DNA from: an uncultured Erysipelotrichaceae bacterium
Lineage (GTDB): Bacteria; Bacillota_I; Bacilli_A; RF39; UBA660
Length of the DNA stretch: 8,418 nucleotides
NCBI GenBank assembly: GCA_902797105.1
Contig: CADBRL010000122.1
Location: 1-8,418 of the forward strand
Direction: 5' to 3'
The notes beneath the pieces were generated by a model. The model was not told the DNA's origin and made no database searches. It saw nothing but the letters and a program-made list of their open reading frames with translations. A program made the position numbers and the translations under genes. Shown here one piece after another: positions 1 to 6,709 of this stretch; positions within the stretch are counted from its first letter, which is position 1, and each line of letters opens with the position of its first letter.

Positions 1-40
1 CATTGAAAATTTTTGCCACTTTTACCACTTTTTTTCAATG
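1..40 (-). promoter_or_regulatory. Possible MraZ-type operator (tandem AAAGTGG) inside an inverted repeat
   Basis: On the minus strand two copies of AAAGTGG lie at 31-25 and 22-16, exactly nine bases apart, so they can be read as AAAGTG followed by three bases, twice. Direct AAAGTG(G/T) repeats with that spacing are the described binding site of MraZ in Mollicutes, and similar GTGG repeats precede mraZ in other low-GC Firmicutes. The repeats sit between CATTGAAAA (1-9) and TTTTCAATG (32-40), which are exact inverted copies. The target gene, if there is one, would lie to the left outside the window. Only two repeats are visible and no -10 box is seen, so this is tentative. The inverted repeat could instead be a weak second hairpin behind leuS. 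Confidence 0.3.
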
Positions 41-79
41 AAAAAAGAATTGTTATTTAACAACTATATTAACAATTCT
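41..79 (-). terminator. Rho-independent terminator of leuS, overlapping its 3' end
   Basis: Minus-strand arms AGAATTGTTA (79-70) and TAACAATTCT (55-46) are perfect 10-base inverted copies, followed by a run of T (46-41). The leuS stop codon (55-53) lies in the second arm and the first arm encodes leuS residues near Arg791-Val793, so the hairpin is built into the coding end. The loop is 14 bases and AT-rich. Confidence 0.75.
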
Positions 80-2449
80 TCCTTTAATAACTATTATTTT
101 TACTATTTCCTTATCTTGAATATGTTTTTTTACATTATCACTACTAATAGCTTTATTTTTTATTTCCTCTTCAGAATCATCATCAGTAATAATAATAGAT
201 GCTCTAAGTTTTCCGTTAACTTGAACCCCTATTTCTTTTTCACTTTCTATTGTTTTAGCTTCATCATATTCTGGCCATTTAGCATAAGATAAATCTTCAC
301 CCATCTTTAAAACTTCATGCCATAATTCTTCTGCTATATGCGGAGCCACAGGATTAAGTAGTTTTACAAAACCTTTGGCATATTCAAGTGGATATACTTC
401 TTCTTTATAAACAGCATTAATAAAAATCATCATTTGACTAATCGCCGTATTAAAACTTAAATTTTCATAATCATTTGTAATTTTTTTAACAGTTTGATGA
501 TAAATCTTTTCTAAATTCATATTTTGAACATCTTTAATTTTATTATCATCATTATAAAGTCTCCAAATTCTATCTAGGAATTTTCTAGCACCCTCAACAC
601 CAGTATTATTCCAAGGTTTATCAGCTTCTAAAGGTCCCATAAACATTTCATAAAGTCTTAAAGTATCTGCTCCATATTCTTTTACAACATCATTTGGATT
701 AACAACATACTCTGGATATCTTTTACCCATTTTAACCCCGTTTGAGCCTAAAATCATACCTTGATGAACTAATTTTTTAAATGGTTCACTAACAGGTACA
801 ATACCCTTATCATACAAATAATTATTCCACATTCTTGAATAAAGCAAATGACCAACAGCATGTTCAGGACCACCAACATACAAATCAACAGGCATCCAAT
901 GTTCTAGCAATTTTTTATCTGCAATAGCTTCATTATTATCTGGATCAATATATCTTAAGAAATACCAACTAGACCCAGCACTTCCTGGCATTGTTGAAGT
1001 TTCTCTTTTTCCTTTTATTCCATCAACTGAAACATTTACCCAATCTACATCATTTTCAAGTGGAGCCATACCATTTTTACCTTTATAATCCAAAAGTGCA
1101 GGCAATACAAGAGGCAATTCTTCATCTTTTAAAGCAATATCTCTTCCATCTTCTAGATGAATAATTGGCACAGGTTCTCCCCAATATCTCTGACGAGCAA
1201 ATATCCATTCTCTTAATCTATAATTTACTTCTCTTTTACCGCACTTATTTTCTTCAAGCCAAGAAAGCATTTTTTCTATAGCATCTTCTTTATTAAGTCC
1301 ATCCAAAAATCCTGAATTAACATGGATTCCATCTTTAGTATAAGCTTCCTTTTCTATATCTCCACCAGCAAGTACTTCAATAATTGGAAGATTAAATTTC
1401 TTAGCAAATTCATAGTCACGTTCATCATGAGCAGGAACAGCCATAATAGCACCTGTACCATAGGTAGCTAAAACATAATCGCTAATCCAAATGGGTATTT
1501 TAACTCCATTAACAGGATTAATAGCATAAGCTCCTGTAAATACTCCAGTTTTTTCTTTATTAAGTTCAGTTCTTTCCAAATCAGATTTAGATGCACACAA
1601 TTTTTTATATTTTTCTACAGCATCTTTTTGCTCACATGTAGTAATCATATCAACAAGTTTATGTTCCGGAGCAAGTACAGAGTAAGTAGCACCAAATAAC
1701 GTATCACATCTTGTTGTAAACACAGTAAAGTTTAAATCAGTACCATCTATATTAAATATTACTTCTGCACCAGTTGACTTACCAATCCAATTTTTTTGAA
1801 TTTCTTTAGTGGACAAAGGCCAATCTATTTTATCTAATCCATCAAGTAGCTTTTCAGCATACTTAGGAATATCAATTACCCATTGTTTCATATTCTTACG
1901 AACAACTGAATATCCCCCACGTTCACTTTTACCATCAATAACCTCATCATTAGCAAGTACAGTACCAAGTTCTTCACACCAATTAACAGGCATTTCAATA
2001 CATTTAGCAAGACCATCTAAGAAAAGTTCTTTAAATATCCATTGTGTCCACTTATAAAATTTCGGATCACAAGTTGAAATTTCTCTATCCCAATCATATG
2101 ATAGTCCAAGCATTTTAAGTTGATTTTTAAAAGTTTTAATATTTTCTTTTGTAAACTCTTCAGGATGATGACCCGTACTTATTGCAAATTGTTCTGCAGG
2201 AAGACCAAAAGCATCCCATCCCATTGGATGTAAAACATTATATCCTTGCATTCTCTTCATTCTCGCCACAATATCAGTAGCGGTATACCCTTCCGGATGA
2301 CCCGCATGAAGCCCAACTCCAGATGGATAAGGAAACATATCTAAAGCATAAAACTTAGGTTTTGAAAAATCCCAAGCATCAGTTTTAAATGTTTTATTAT
2401 CTTCCCAATATTTTTGCCATTTTTTTTCTATCATTTCATGATTATACAT
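53..2449 (-). CDS. leuS: Leucyl-tRNA synthetase
   Basis: Class I synthetase that charges tRNA-Leu with leucine in the cytoplasm, using ATP. The 798-residue frame is complete and near the usual bacterial LeuRS length. Visible landmarks are the HIGH-type motif HAGH (48-51), the CP1 editing domain with TTRCDT (245-250; the family commonly has TTRPDT) and HDERDYEF (341-348), the catalytic-core stretch STMPGSAGSSWYF (485-497), and the tRNA-binding C-terminal domain with VQVNGKLR. The KMSKS loop is replaced by KMGKR (573-577), keeping the two lysines; I recall similar loops in some clostridial LeuRS. The ATG start is supported by GGAG five bases upstream in GGTTGGAGTAAAA. The start overlaps the end of the upstream membrane-protein gene by 8 bases, so the two are translationally linked and share the T-box leader. 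Confidence 0.98.
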   Translation of the reverse strand: MYNHEMIEKKWQKYWEDNKTFKTDAWDFSKPKFYALDMFPYPSGVGLHAGHPEGYTATDIVARMKRMQGYNVLHPMGWDAFGLPAEQFAISTGHHPEEFTKENIKTFKNQLKMLGLSYDWDREISTCDPKFYKWTQWIFKELFLDGLAKCIEMPVNWCEELGTVLANDEVIDGKSERGGYSVVRKNMKQWVIDIPKYAEKLLDGLDKIDWPLSTKEIQKNWIGKSTGAEVIFNIDGTDLNFTVFTTRCDTLFGATYSVLAPEHKLVDMITTCEQKDAVEKYKKLCASKSDLERTELNKEKTGVFTGAYAINPVNGVKIPIWISDYVLATYGTGAIMAVPAHDERDYEFAKKFNLPIIEVLAGGDIEKEAYTKDGIHVNSGFLDGLNKEDAIEKMLSWLEENKCGKREVNYRLREWIFARQRYWGEPVPIIHLEDGRDIALKDEELPLVLPALLDYKGKNGMAPLENDVDWVNVSVDGIKGKRETSTMPGSAGSSWYFLRYIDPDNNEAIADKKLLEHWMPVDLYVGGPEHAVGHLLYSRMWNNYLYDKGIVPVSEPFKKLVHQGMILGSNGVKMGKRYPEYVVNPNDVVKEYGADTLRLYEMFMGPLEADKPWNNTGVEGARKFLDRIWRLYNDDNKIKDVQNMNLEKIYHQTVKKITNDYENLSFNTAISQMMIFINAVYKEEVYPLEYAKGFVKLLNPVAPHIAEELWHEVLKMGEDLSYAKWPEYDEAKTIESEKEIGVQVNGKLRASIIITDDDSEEEIKNKAISSDNVKKHIQDKEIVKIIVIKGRIVNIVVK

Positions 2450-2840
2450 TTTTACTCCAACCTTTCTTAACTAAACTACGGCCAAAAAATTCATATAAAG
2501 AATAAATAAGGCCAAAAAGAAGCACAAATCCCAGTAACATACTAAATCCAATACTCCATGGAATACAACTAATTACTAAGAAGACAAATGCAATAATAAA
2601 AGCATTTATAAGTGATACCATAAAAAACACATAATTTAAATTCATTTTATTAATATCTAAATTAAACTTAGGTATCAAATATGAAAGACCAATAAAATCT
2701 TCTAATTTTTTGTTTTTCTTCTTTTTCTTTTGTTTCTTAATATTTTCATAACTTCTTTTAAATATCCACAGGAAATTAACCAAAAATATTAAAATAAACA
2801 ATATAGAAGCCCAAACTAAATTAATTCCAAATTCACTCAT
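2442..2840 (-). CDS. Small three-helix membrane protein of unknown function, co-transcribed with leuS
   Basis: I do not recognise this 132-residue protein. It shows a hydrophobic segment at about 7-27, a basic patch at 35-45 (KKQKKKKKNKK) that should lie in the cytoplasm, then two hydrophobic segments at about 70-91 and 95-117, and a basic tail (KKGWSK). No catalytic motif or signal-peptide cleavage site is apparent. The open frame extends 39 codons further upstream, but that part is the T-box leader and its terminator. The ATG at 2840 has TGGAGG five bases before it and lies just after the attenuator T-run, so it is the credible start. The gene is the first after the leucine T-box and its end overlaps the leuS start by 8 bases. 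It should therefore rise with leuS when tRNA-Leu is uncharged. A role in amino-acid uptake or the envelope would be a guess. Confidence 0.85.
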   Translation of the reverse strand: MSEFGINLVWASILFILIFLVNFLWIFKRSYENIKKQKKKKKNKKLEDFIGLSYLIPKFNLDINKMNLNYVFFMVSLINAFIIAFVFLVISCIPWSIGFSMLLGFVLLFGLIYSLYEFFGRSLVKKGWSKNV

Positions 2841-2845
2841 AAAAA

Positions 2846-2851
2846 CCTCCA
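2846..2851 (-). promoter_or_regulatory. Ribosome binding site fixing the membrane-protein start
   Basis: TGGAGG (2851-2846) lies five bases before the ATG at 2840 and directly after the T-box attenuator T-run. It is the only good Shine-Dalgarno site for this frame and rules out the longer start at 2957, which would place coding sequence in the leader RNA. Confidence 0.85.
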
Positions 2852-2896
2852 AATAAAAAGGTAGTAACCAAAGGACGTAAATTACGTGGTACCACC
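2851..2896 (-). terminator. T-box attenuator terminator
   Basis: GGTGGTACC (2896-2888) pairs with GGTTACTACC (2869-2860) with one G-U pair and a bulged base. ACGTA and TACGT pair above them, and TTTTTATTT follows (2859-2851). This excludes the antiterminator, in which AAGG (2898-2895) pairs with CCTT (2874-2871) and leaves the 7-base TGGTACC bulge free for the tRNA end. Both folds share the apical ACGTA/TACGT hairpin. Confidence 0.9.
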
Positions 2897-3038
2897 TTAA
2901 TTGCTTCTTTATAATTGATACGGAAATTACCCCATTCACATCCAAAAGCAAGTTCAATTATAATTCTTTATTAGTTTTCATCTACCACTAACTTTCTCTA
3001 AAAGAATATATAATTTACTACTCTTTTTTCATCTGCAT
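2851..3038 (-). promoter_or_regulatory. T-box riboswitch, leucine type, controlling the membrane protein and leuS
   Basis: This leader RNA senses the charging state of tRNA-Leu and opens transcription when it is uncharged. The T-box core AAGGTGGTACCACG is at 2898-2885. Its bulge bases TGGT would pair with an ACCA end, and an A discriminator base fits tRNA-Leu. Stem I can be drawn: AAAAG with CTTTT at the base, a specifier loop with AGTA (5' side) opposite GAA (3' side, 2955-2953), AATTATA with TATAATT, ATTCTTT with AAAGAAT, and an AGAGA plus GGTAGATGAAA distal region. Directly after GAA stands CTT (2952-2950) followed by G, a leucine codon. The reading one base later, TTG, is also leucine. 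Together with leuS downstream this makes leucine the likely signal. Confidence 0.93.
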
Positions 3039-3044
3039 GTCACT

Positions 3045-3073
3045 ATTATATTAAATTTCTGCAATATATTCAA
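3045..3073 (-). promoter_or_regulatory. Sigma-A promoter of the T-box / leuS transcript, inside the GH31 gene end
   Basis: TTGAAT (3073-3068), a 17-base spacer and a perfect TATAAT (3050-3045) predict a start near 3038, just before T-box stem I. The -35 box and spacer are coding sequence of the GH31 gene, and the -10 box directly abuts its stop codon (3053-3051). Confidence 0.75.
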
Positions 3074-5453
3074 GTAATTTTATAAACATTCTTACAAATC
3101 TTTTATCTAATTCTTTAATTTTCTTAATTTGAATTCTTTTTTGTTTAATATCTATATCACTAAATATAATACTTGCAATTTGTTCCTTTATTTTAGTTTT
3201 AATAGGTAAATCAGTAATAATTGAATTAATATCTTCATTTATAATTCTTACAGCTTCAATTTCAATATTATTTCCTTTACAATTAACAGTTAATTGTTTA
3301 CTTGTATCTACATCTTTTACTTCAACTACAAAATTATTATCTTCTTCATAAACTTTTACTTCATTAAGTGCTTTATTTCCATTTACAAAAACATCAACGC
3401 TATTAGCTTCTTTTGCATTTCTAAACTTAATTTTATAATCTCTCATTCTAGGAACAATTCCAATTTTACCATCAATAGGTCTAATTATAACAGTATAATT
3501 ATTTTGCATATAATTATAATCAATGGCTGTTACTAAATAATAACCATCTTGATACATTTTACTTACACCGTCATCTTCATATAATTTATATGAATTACTT
3601 TGTCCAGGAAATATATCTATTTCCATAGATTTCGGAGCACTTGTATCATTTATATTTTCATCCAAATTGGCCATTGGAATTATAGCACCAGCTTTAGCAA
3701 ATATTGGATATTCATTATCTTTATAAAAAGCAATATATCTTTTATCCCCCAAAAACTTTTTACCATTTCTAAAATCATACCATGTTCCTTTTGGTAAATA
3801 CAATCTTTCAATAGATCTATTCATAGTTTTATCCATTGGTTTAGTAATCGGAGCTATAAACAATTCTTTACCAAAATAGTATTCATTTCTATAATCAGGT
3901 TCATCATAAATAACTGGATAAGTATAATAAATAGGTTCAATCAAAGGTTTACCAAGTTTACTATAATTACAGCCTTCAGTATATATATATGGAATTAATC
4001 TTTGACGAAGAATTGCATACTCACGAGCTATAGTATAAGTTTTAACATCCCAAGCCCAAGGTTCTCTTTTATAATAAACACCTCGTTCTGCACTAAATCT
4101 AAAAATTGGACTAAAACATGAAAATTGAATATATCTTAAATAAAGTTCAGAGTCTTCGCTTCCACCTTTATAACCACCAACATCATGACTCCACCAAGTA
4201 ACACCTTTATTCGCAGCCATAGAATTATAAAATGGCAAAAATTTAAGTGTATCCCAAGAAACATAAGTTTCTCCAGAATAAAGTATTCCTGCTTTATGTG
4301 GTGCCACCAAAGAACTTCTAGTTAAAACTAAAGGTCTTTTATCTTTATATTTTTTAAAATCTGTATTGAAATAATAAGAAAGTGCATTAATACCAGCTAA
4401 ATCTTTCCTATAATCAAGCCAAAATACATCAATACCTAAATTAACTAAATTATCTATAACATGTTTTATAAAAGTATTCATAAAAGCTTTATCCATTACA
4501 TTAAATGGAATTGTCACACCATCAGCTACATTAAGTTCTTTAGCAAAATTAAGATATCTCTCTTCTTCTTTTCTTATTCCTTCCACAGGATCAATATTAA
4601 CACCAACACTTACCCCAGCATCATGCATACTTTTTATAAATTCATCAGGATTTGGAAATAATTCTTTATTAAAAGAAAATCCCGTTTTATATAAATTATA
4701 ATTAGACTTATCTTTTATATGCCAAAATTCACTTAAAAGAAGTACAGATAAAGGAATACCATTTCTATTAAAAGTTTTAACTATATTTTTAGTATCCTCA
4801 AAATTATATATTCTTTCTCTATTCCACCATATACCTAAAGCACTTCTTGGAATAAGTTCTGGATAACCAGTAAGGGTAAAATAATCTTTAAGACAAAGTC
4901 CAAAATTTCTTTTATACATAAATAAATATATATCTACTTTATTTGGATTAGGATTAATAAGATATCCATCTGCAGCAATCTCTAAGTTATTAGAGTCATC
5001 AATACTAACAAAACCATCCGTAGAATAAAGTCCTTTATCTAAATCTACTTTTCCTTTATAATCATCTAAGCTAACAGCTCCGCCTTTAAAATTACGAGCC
5101 TCTGCTTGCCCATAAAACCAAACCTTATCAGTACCATTTAATGAAACCCGCAAATTATTATCTGGTGCAAACTTAGGTCCTACAAAAGGTTTATTCTTAA
5201 GATATTGAAAATTAAAATAATTGGTTGTTATAACTAAATATTTTTCATCTTGTTCTACTTTAAATGTTGGAACTCTAAAGTTTCTATTGCTAACTAAAGT
5301 AGTTAAATTATCAGAAAAATGTCCATCTACACTATATTCCATTCTAATTAAACGCTCACTTAAAACACTAATTCTATAATTAGTACCTCTAAAAACAGCT
5401 TGCTCATTAGCCTTAGCTTTAGTTAAATCTGGAATAAAACATGCATCTAGCAT
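3051..5453 (-). CDS. Glycoside hydrolase family 31 enzyme (alpha-glucosidase-like)
   Basis: GH31 enzymes are retaining hydrolases of alpha-linked sugars such as alpha-glucosides. The 800-residue protein has the family order: an N-terminal beta domain (about 1-200), a TIM barrel starting near LGIWWNRERIYN (206-217), and C-terminal beta domains with LYEDDG (624-629). The nucleophile is probably Asp347 in WLDYRKD, as in the subfamily with W-x-D-W/Y rather than the classical DMNE. WWSHDVGGY (420-428) and FSPIFRFSA (447-455) are strongly conserved-looking. Where related proteins have SGD, the expected acid/base, this one has SGE (Glu395). The last 50 residues form an Ile/Lys-rich, probably helical tail. 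No signal peptide is seen, so it acts in the cytoplasm; no sugar transporter lies nearby and the substrate is unknown. The ATG is preceded by AAAGGG eleven bases upstream, a fair site. It follows trpS by 36 bases and probably shares its transcript. Confidence 0.93.
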   Translation of the reverse strand: MLDACFIPDLTKAKANEQAVFRGTNYRISVLSERLIRMEYSVDGHFSDNLTTLVSNRNFRVPTFKVEQDEKYLVITTNYFNFQYLKNKPFVGPKFAPDNNLRVSLNGTDKVWFYGQAEARNFKGGAVSLDDYKGKVDLDKGLYSTDGFVSIDDSNNLEIAADGYLINPNPNKVDIYLFMYKRNFGLCLKDYFTLTGYPELIPRSALGIWWNRERIYNFEDTKNIVKTFNRNGIPLSVLLLSEFWHIKDKSNYNLYKTGFSFNKELFPNPDEFIKSMHDAGVSVGVNIDPVEGIRKEEERYLNFAKELNVADGVTIPFNVMDKAFMNTFIKHVIDNLVNLGIDVFWLDYRKDLAGINALSYYFNTDFKKYKDKRPLVLTRSSLVAPHKAGILYSGETYVSWDTLKFLPFYNSMAANKGVTWWSHDVGGYKGGSEDSELYLRYIQFSCFSPIFRFSAERGVYYKREPWAWDVKTYTIAREYAILRQRLIPYIYTEGCNYSKLGKPLIEPIYYTYPVIYDEPDYRNEYYFGKELFIAPITKPMDKTMNRSIERLYLPKGTWYDFRNGKKFLGDKRYIAFYKDNEYPIFAKAGAIIPMANLDENINDTSAPKSMEIDIFPGQSNSYKLYEDDGVSKMYQDGYYLVTAIDYNYMQNNYTVIIRPIDGKIGIVPRMRDYKIKFRNAKEANSVDVFVNGNKALNEVKVYEEDNNFVVEVKDVDTSKQLTVNCKGNNIEIEAVRIINEDINSIITDLPIKTKIKEQIASIIFSDIDIKQKRIQIKKIKELDKRFVRMFIKLLEYIAEI

Positions 5454-5489
5454 AAGCCTATCAACCCTTTTCTACTTATTCTAATATTA

Positions 5490-6578
5490 TCATTTTTCTT
5501 GATATTTATCAATTATTTCTTTTAAATATTCATCATTTTTAAAATAATCTATTTTCATAGCACTTTTAACTTTATCAAGTGTTTCACTAGCTTTAATTCT
5601 TGCTTTCTTAGTTCCATTTTCAAGTATTTTCACTACATCTTCAAGATGATTTTCATAATACTTTCTTCTTTCTCTAATCGGAGCAAGTTCATCTTGTAAT
5701 ATATTATTTAAAAATTTCTTTATTACAACATCACCAAGACCACCTTCTTGATACTTTTTCTTAAGTTCATCTAAATTTCTATATTCAGGTAAATATTTTT
5801 CAAAATATGCATCATTTGCAAATACATCCAAATAAGTAAAAACAACATTACCTTCAACATTACCTGGATCTTCAACTCTTATATGGTTAGGATCAGTATA
5901 CATACCCATTACTTTTCTTCTTACTTCTTCTGGAGTATCAGCAAGATATATTGTATTACCTAAAGATTTACTCATTTTAGCCTTACCATCAGTACCTGGA
6001 AGTCTTCTTTCCACTTCATTTTGAGGTATTACTGCTTCGGGATAAACTAAAGTTTCTCCATAAATATTATTAAAAGATTTAACTATTTCTCTAGCTTGTT
6101 CAATCATCGGAAGTTGATCTTCTCCTACAGGAACACATGTAGCTTCAAAGGCAGTAATATCGGCAGTTTGACTAATTGGATAATTCAAAAAACCAACAGG
6201 AACACTATCTTCAAAACCTCTTAATTTAAGTTCATTTTTAACCGTAGGATTTCTTTTTAATCTACTTAAAGTAACTAAATTCATATAATAAAATGTAAGT
6301 TCAGTAAGTTCACTTACTTCAGATTGTATTAAAATATTTGCTTTTTCAGGATCAATACCAACAGATAAATAATCAAGTGCAACTTCAATAACATTATCTC
6401 TTACCTTCTTAGGATTATCAAAATTATCCGTTAAAGCTTGTGCATCAGCAATCATAATATATATTTCATCAAATTCACCAGTATTTTGTAATTTTACTCT
6501 ATTTTTTAGGGAACCAACATAATGGCCTATATGAAGTCTACCAGTTGGTCTATCACCAGTTAATATAATTTTTTTCAT
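5490..6578 (-). CDS. trpS: Tryptophanyl-tRNA synthetase
   Basis: Class I synthetase that charges tRNA-Trp in the cytoplasm. From the ATG at 6578 the protein is 362 residues, close to the longer Firmicute TrpRS form that starts with ILTGDRPTGRLHIGHYVGSL. HIGH is at 16-19, PVGEDQ in the active-site region at 150-155, and an intact KMSKS at 201-205. The open frame extends 16 residues further to a TTG at 6626, but that stretch is hydrophobic, is absent from the family and coincides with the promoter, so it is rejected. GGATGTGAT (6591-6583) serves as the Shine-Dalgarno site. The gene ends in TGA followed at once by an in-frame TAA. No T-box or trp-attenuator-like leader fits between promoter and start, so no charging control is visible. 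The GH31 gene follows 36 bases downstream. Confidence 0.97.
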   Translation of the reverse strand: MKKIILTGDRPTGRLHIGHYVGSLKNRVKLQNTGEFDEIYIMIADAQALTDNFDNPKKVRDNVIEVALDYLSVGIDPEKANILIQSEVSELTELTFYYMNLVTLSRLKRNPTVKNELKLRGFEDSVPVGFLNYPISQTADITAFEATCVPVGEDQLPMIEQAREIVKSFNNIYGETLVYPEAVIPQNEVERRLPGTDGKAKMSKSLGNTIYLADTPEEVRRKVMGMYTDPNHIRVEDPGNVEGNVVFTYLDVFANDAYFEKYLPEYRNLDELKKKYQEGGLGDVVIKKFLNNILQDELAPIRERRKYYENHLEDVVKILENGTKKARIKASETLDKVKSAMKIDYFKNDEYLKEIIDKYQEK

Positions 6579-6582
6579 ATAA

Positions 6583-6591
6583 ATCACATCC
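6583..6591 (-). promoter_or_regulatory. Shine-Dalgarno site at the predicted 5' end of trpS mRNA
   Basis: GGATGTGAT differs by one base from GGAGGTGAT, the full complement of the 16S rRNA tail. It lies four bases before the trpS ATG, counted from its last T, and begins at the start site predicted from the -10 box. It supports the 6578 start over the longer frame. Confidence 0.65.
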
Positions 6592-6597
6592 AATATA

Positions 6598-6626
6598 ATT
6601 ATAGCAATAAGCCACATAATTATCAA
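6598..6626 (-). promoter_or_regulatory. Sigma-A promoter of trpS and the GH31 gene
   Basis: TTGATA (6626-6621), a 17-base spacer and a perfect TATAAT (6603-6598) form a near-consensus promoter. The predicted start is near 6591, leaving a leader of only about 13 bases before the trpS ATG. Confidence 0.8.
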
Positions 6627-6641
6627 GAAATATATATTAAA

Positions 6642-6654
6642 ACAAACAATTTGT
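6642..6654. promoter_or_regulatory. Dyad ACAAA-N3-TTTGT, possible operator
   Basis: ACAAA (6642-6646) and TTTGT (6650-6654) are exact inverted copies around CAA. The site lies in the divergent region, next to a weak candidate -10 TATACT (6654-6659) for the XRE gene that has no good -35 box. Short AT-rich dyads arise easily by chance. Confidence 0.25.
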
Positions 6655-6678
6655 ATACTTATCTAACTAAATTATGCC

Positions 6679-6693
6679 AACATATTGTATGTT
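6679..6693. promoter_or_regulatory. Dyad AACATA-N3-TATGTT, possible autoregulatory operator of the XRE gene
   Basis: AACATA (6679-6684) and TATGTT (6688-6693) are perfect 6-base inverted copies around TTG. The dyad stands just before the XRE ribosome binding site, where a small Cro-like protein could repress itself. It has the same arm-3-arm layout as the dyad at 6642-6654, though the arms differ. Confidence 0.35.
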
Positions 6694-6699
6694 AATGTT

Positions 6700-6705
6700 A
6701 GGTGA
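6700..6705 (+). promoter_or_regulatory. Ribosome binding site fixing the XRE protein start
   Basis: AGGTGA lies four bases before the ATG at 6710. The upstream in-frame ATG at 6674 has no comparable site, and its extra 12 residues would be encoded across the dyad at 6679-6693. Confidence 0.7.
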
Positions 6706-6709
6706 AAAT

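Noticed and set aside
38..292. Plus-strand open frame opposite the leuS 3' end
   Set aside because: Low-complexity Phe/Asn/Tyr composition typical of the antisense of an AT-rich gene; no ribosome site and it opposes a certain gene.
2841..2957. A 39-residue N-terminal extension of the membrane protein
   Set aside because: It is translated from the T-box core and attenuator; the good ribosome site and ATG lie after the T-run, at 2850-2840.
5487..5492. TGA read as tryptophan (Mollicute code), since the only TGA stop (trpS) is followed at once by TAA
   Set aside because: All tryptophans in the full-length synthetases, GH31 enzyme and other genes are TGG and no frame needs a TGA read through, so the standard code fits.
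6579..6626. A 16-residue hydrophobic N-terminal extension of TrpRS (possible membrane anchor)
   Set aside because: It starts at a TTG that is the -35 box and covers the whole promoter; the family begins at MKKIILTGDRPTG.
6674..6709. A 12-residue N-terminal extension of the XRE protein
   Set aside because: No ribosome site precedes 6674, while AGGTGA precedes 6710, and the extra codons cover the dyad.
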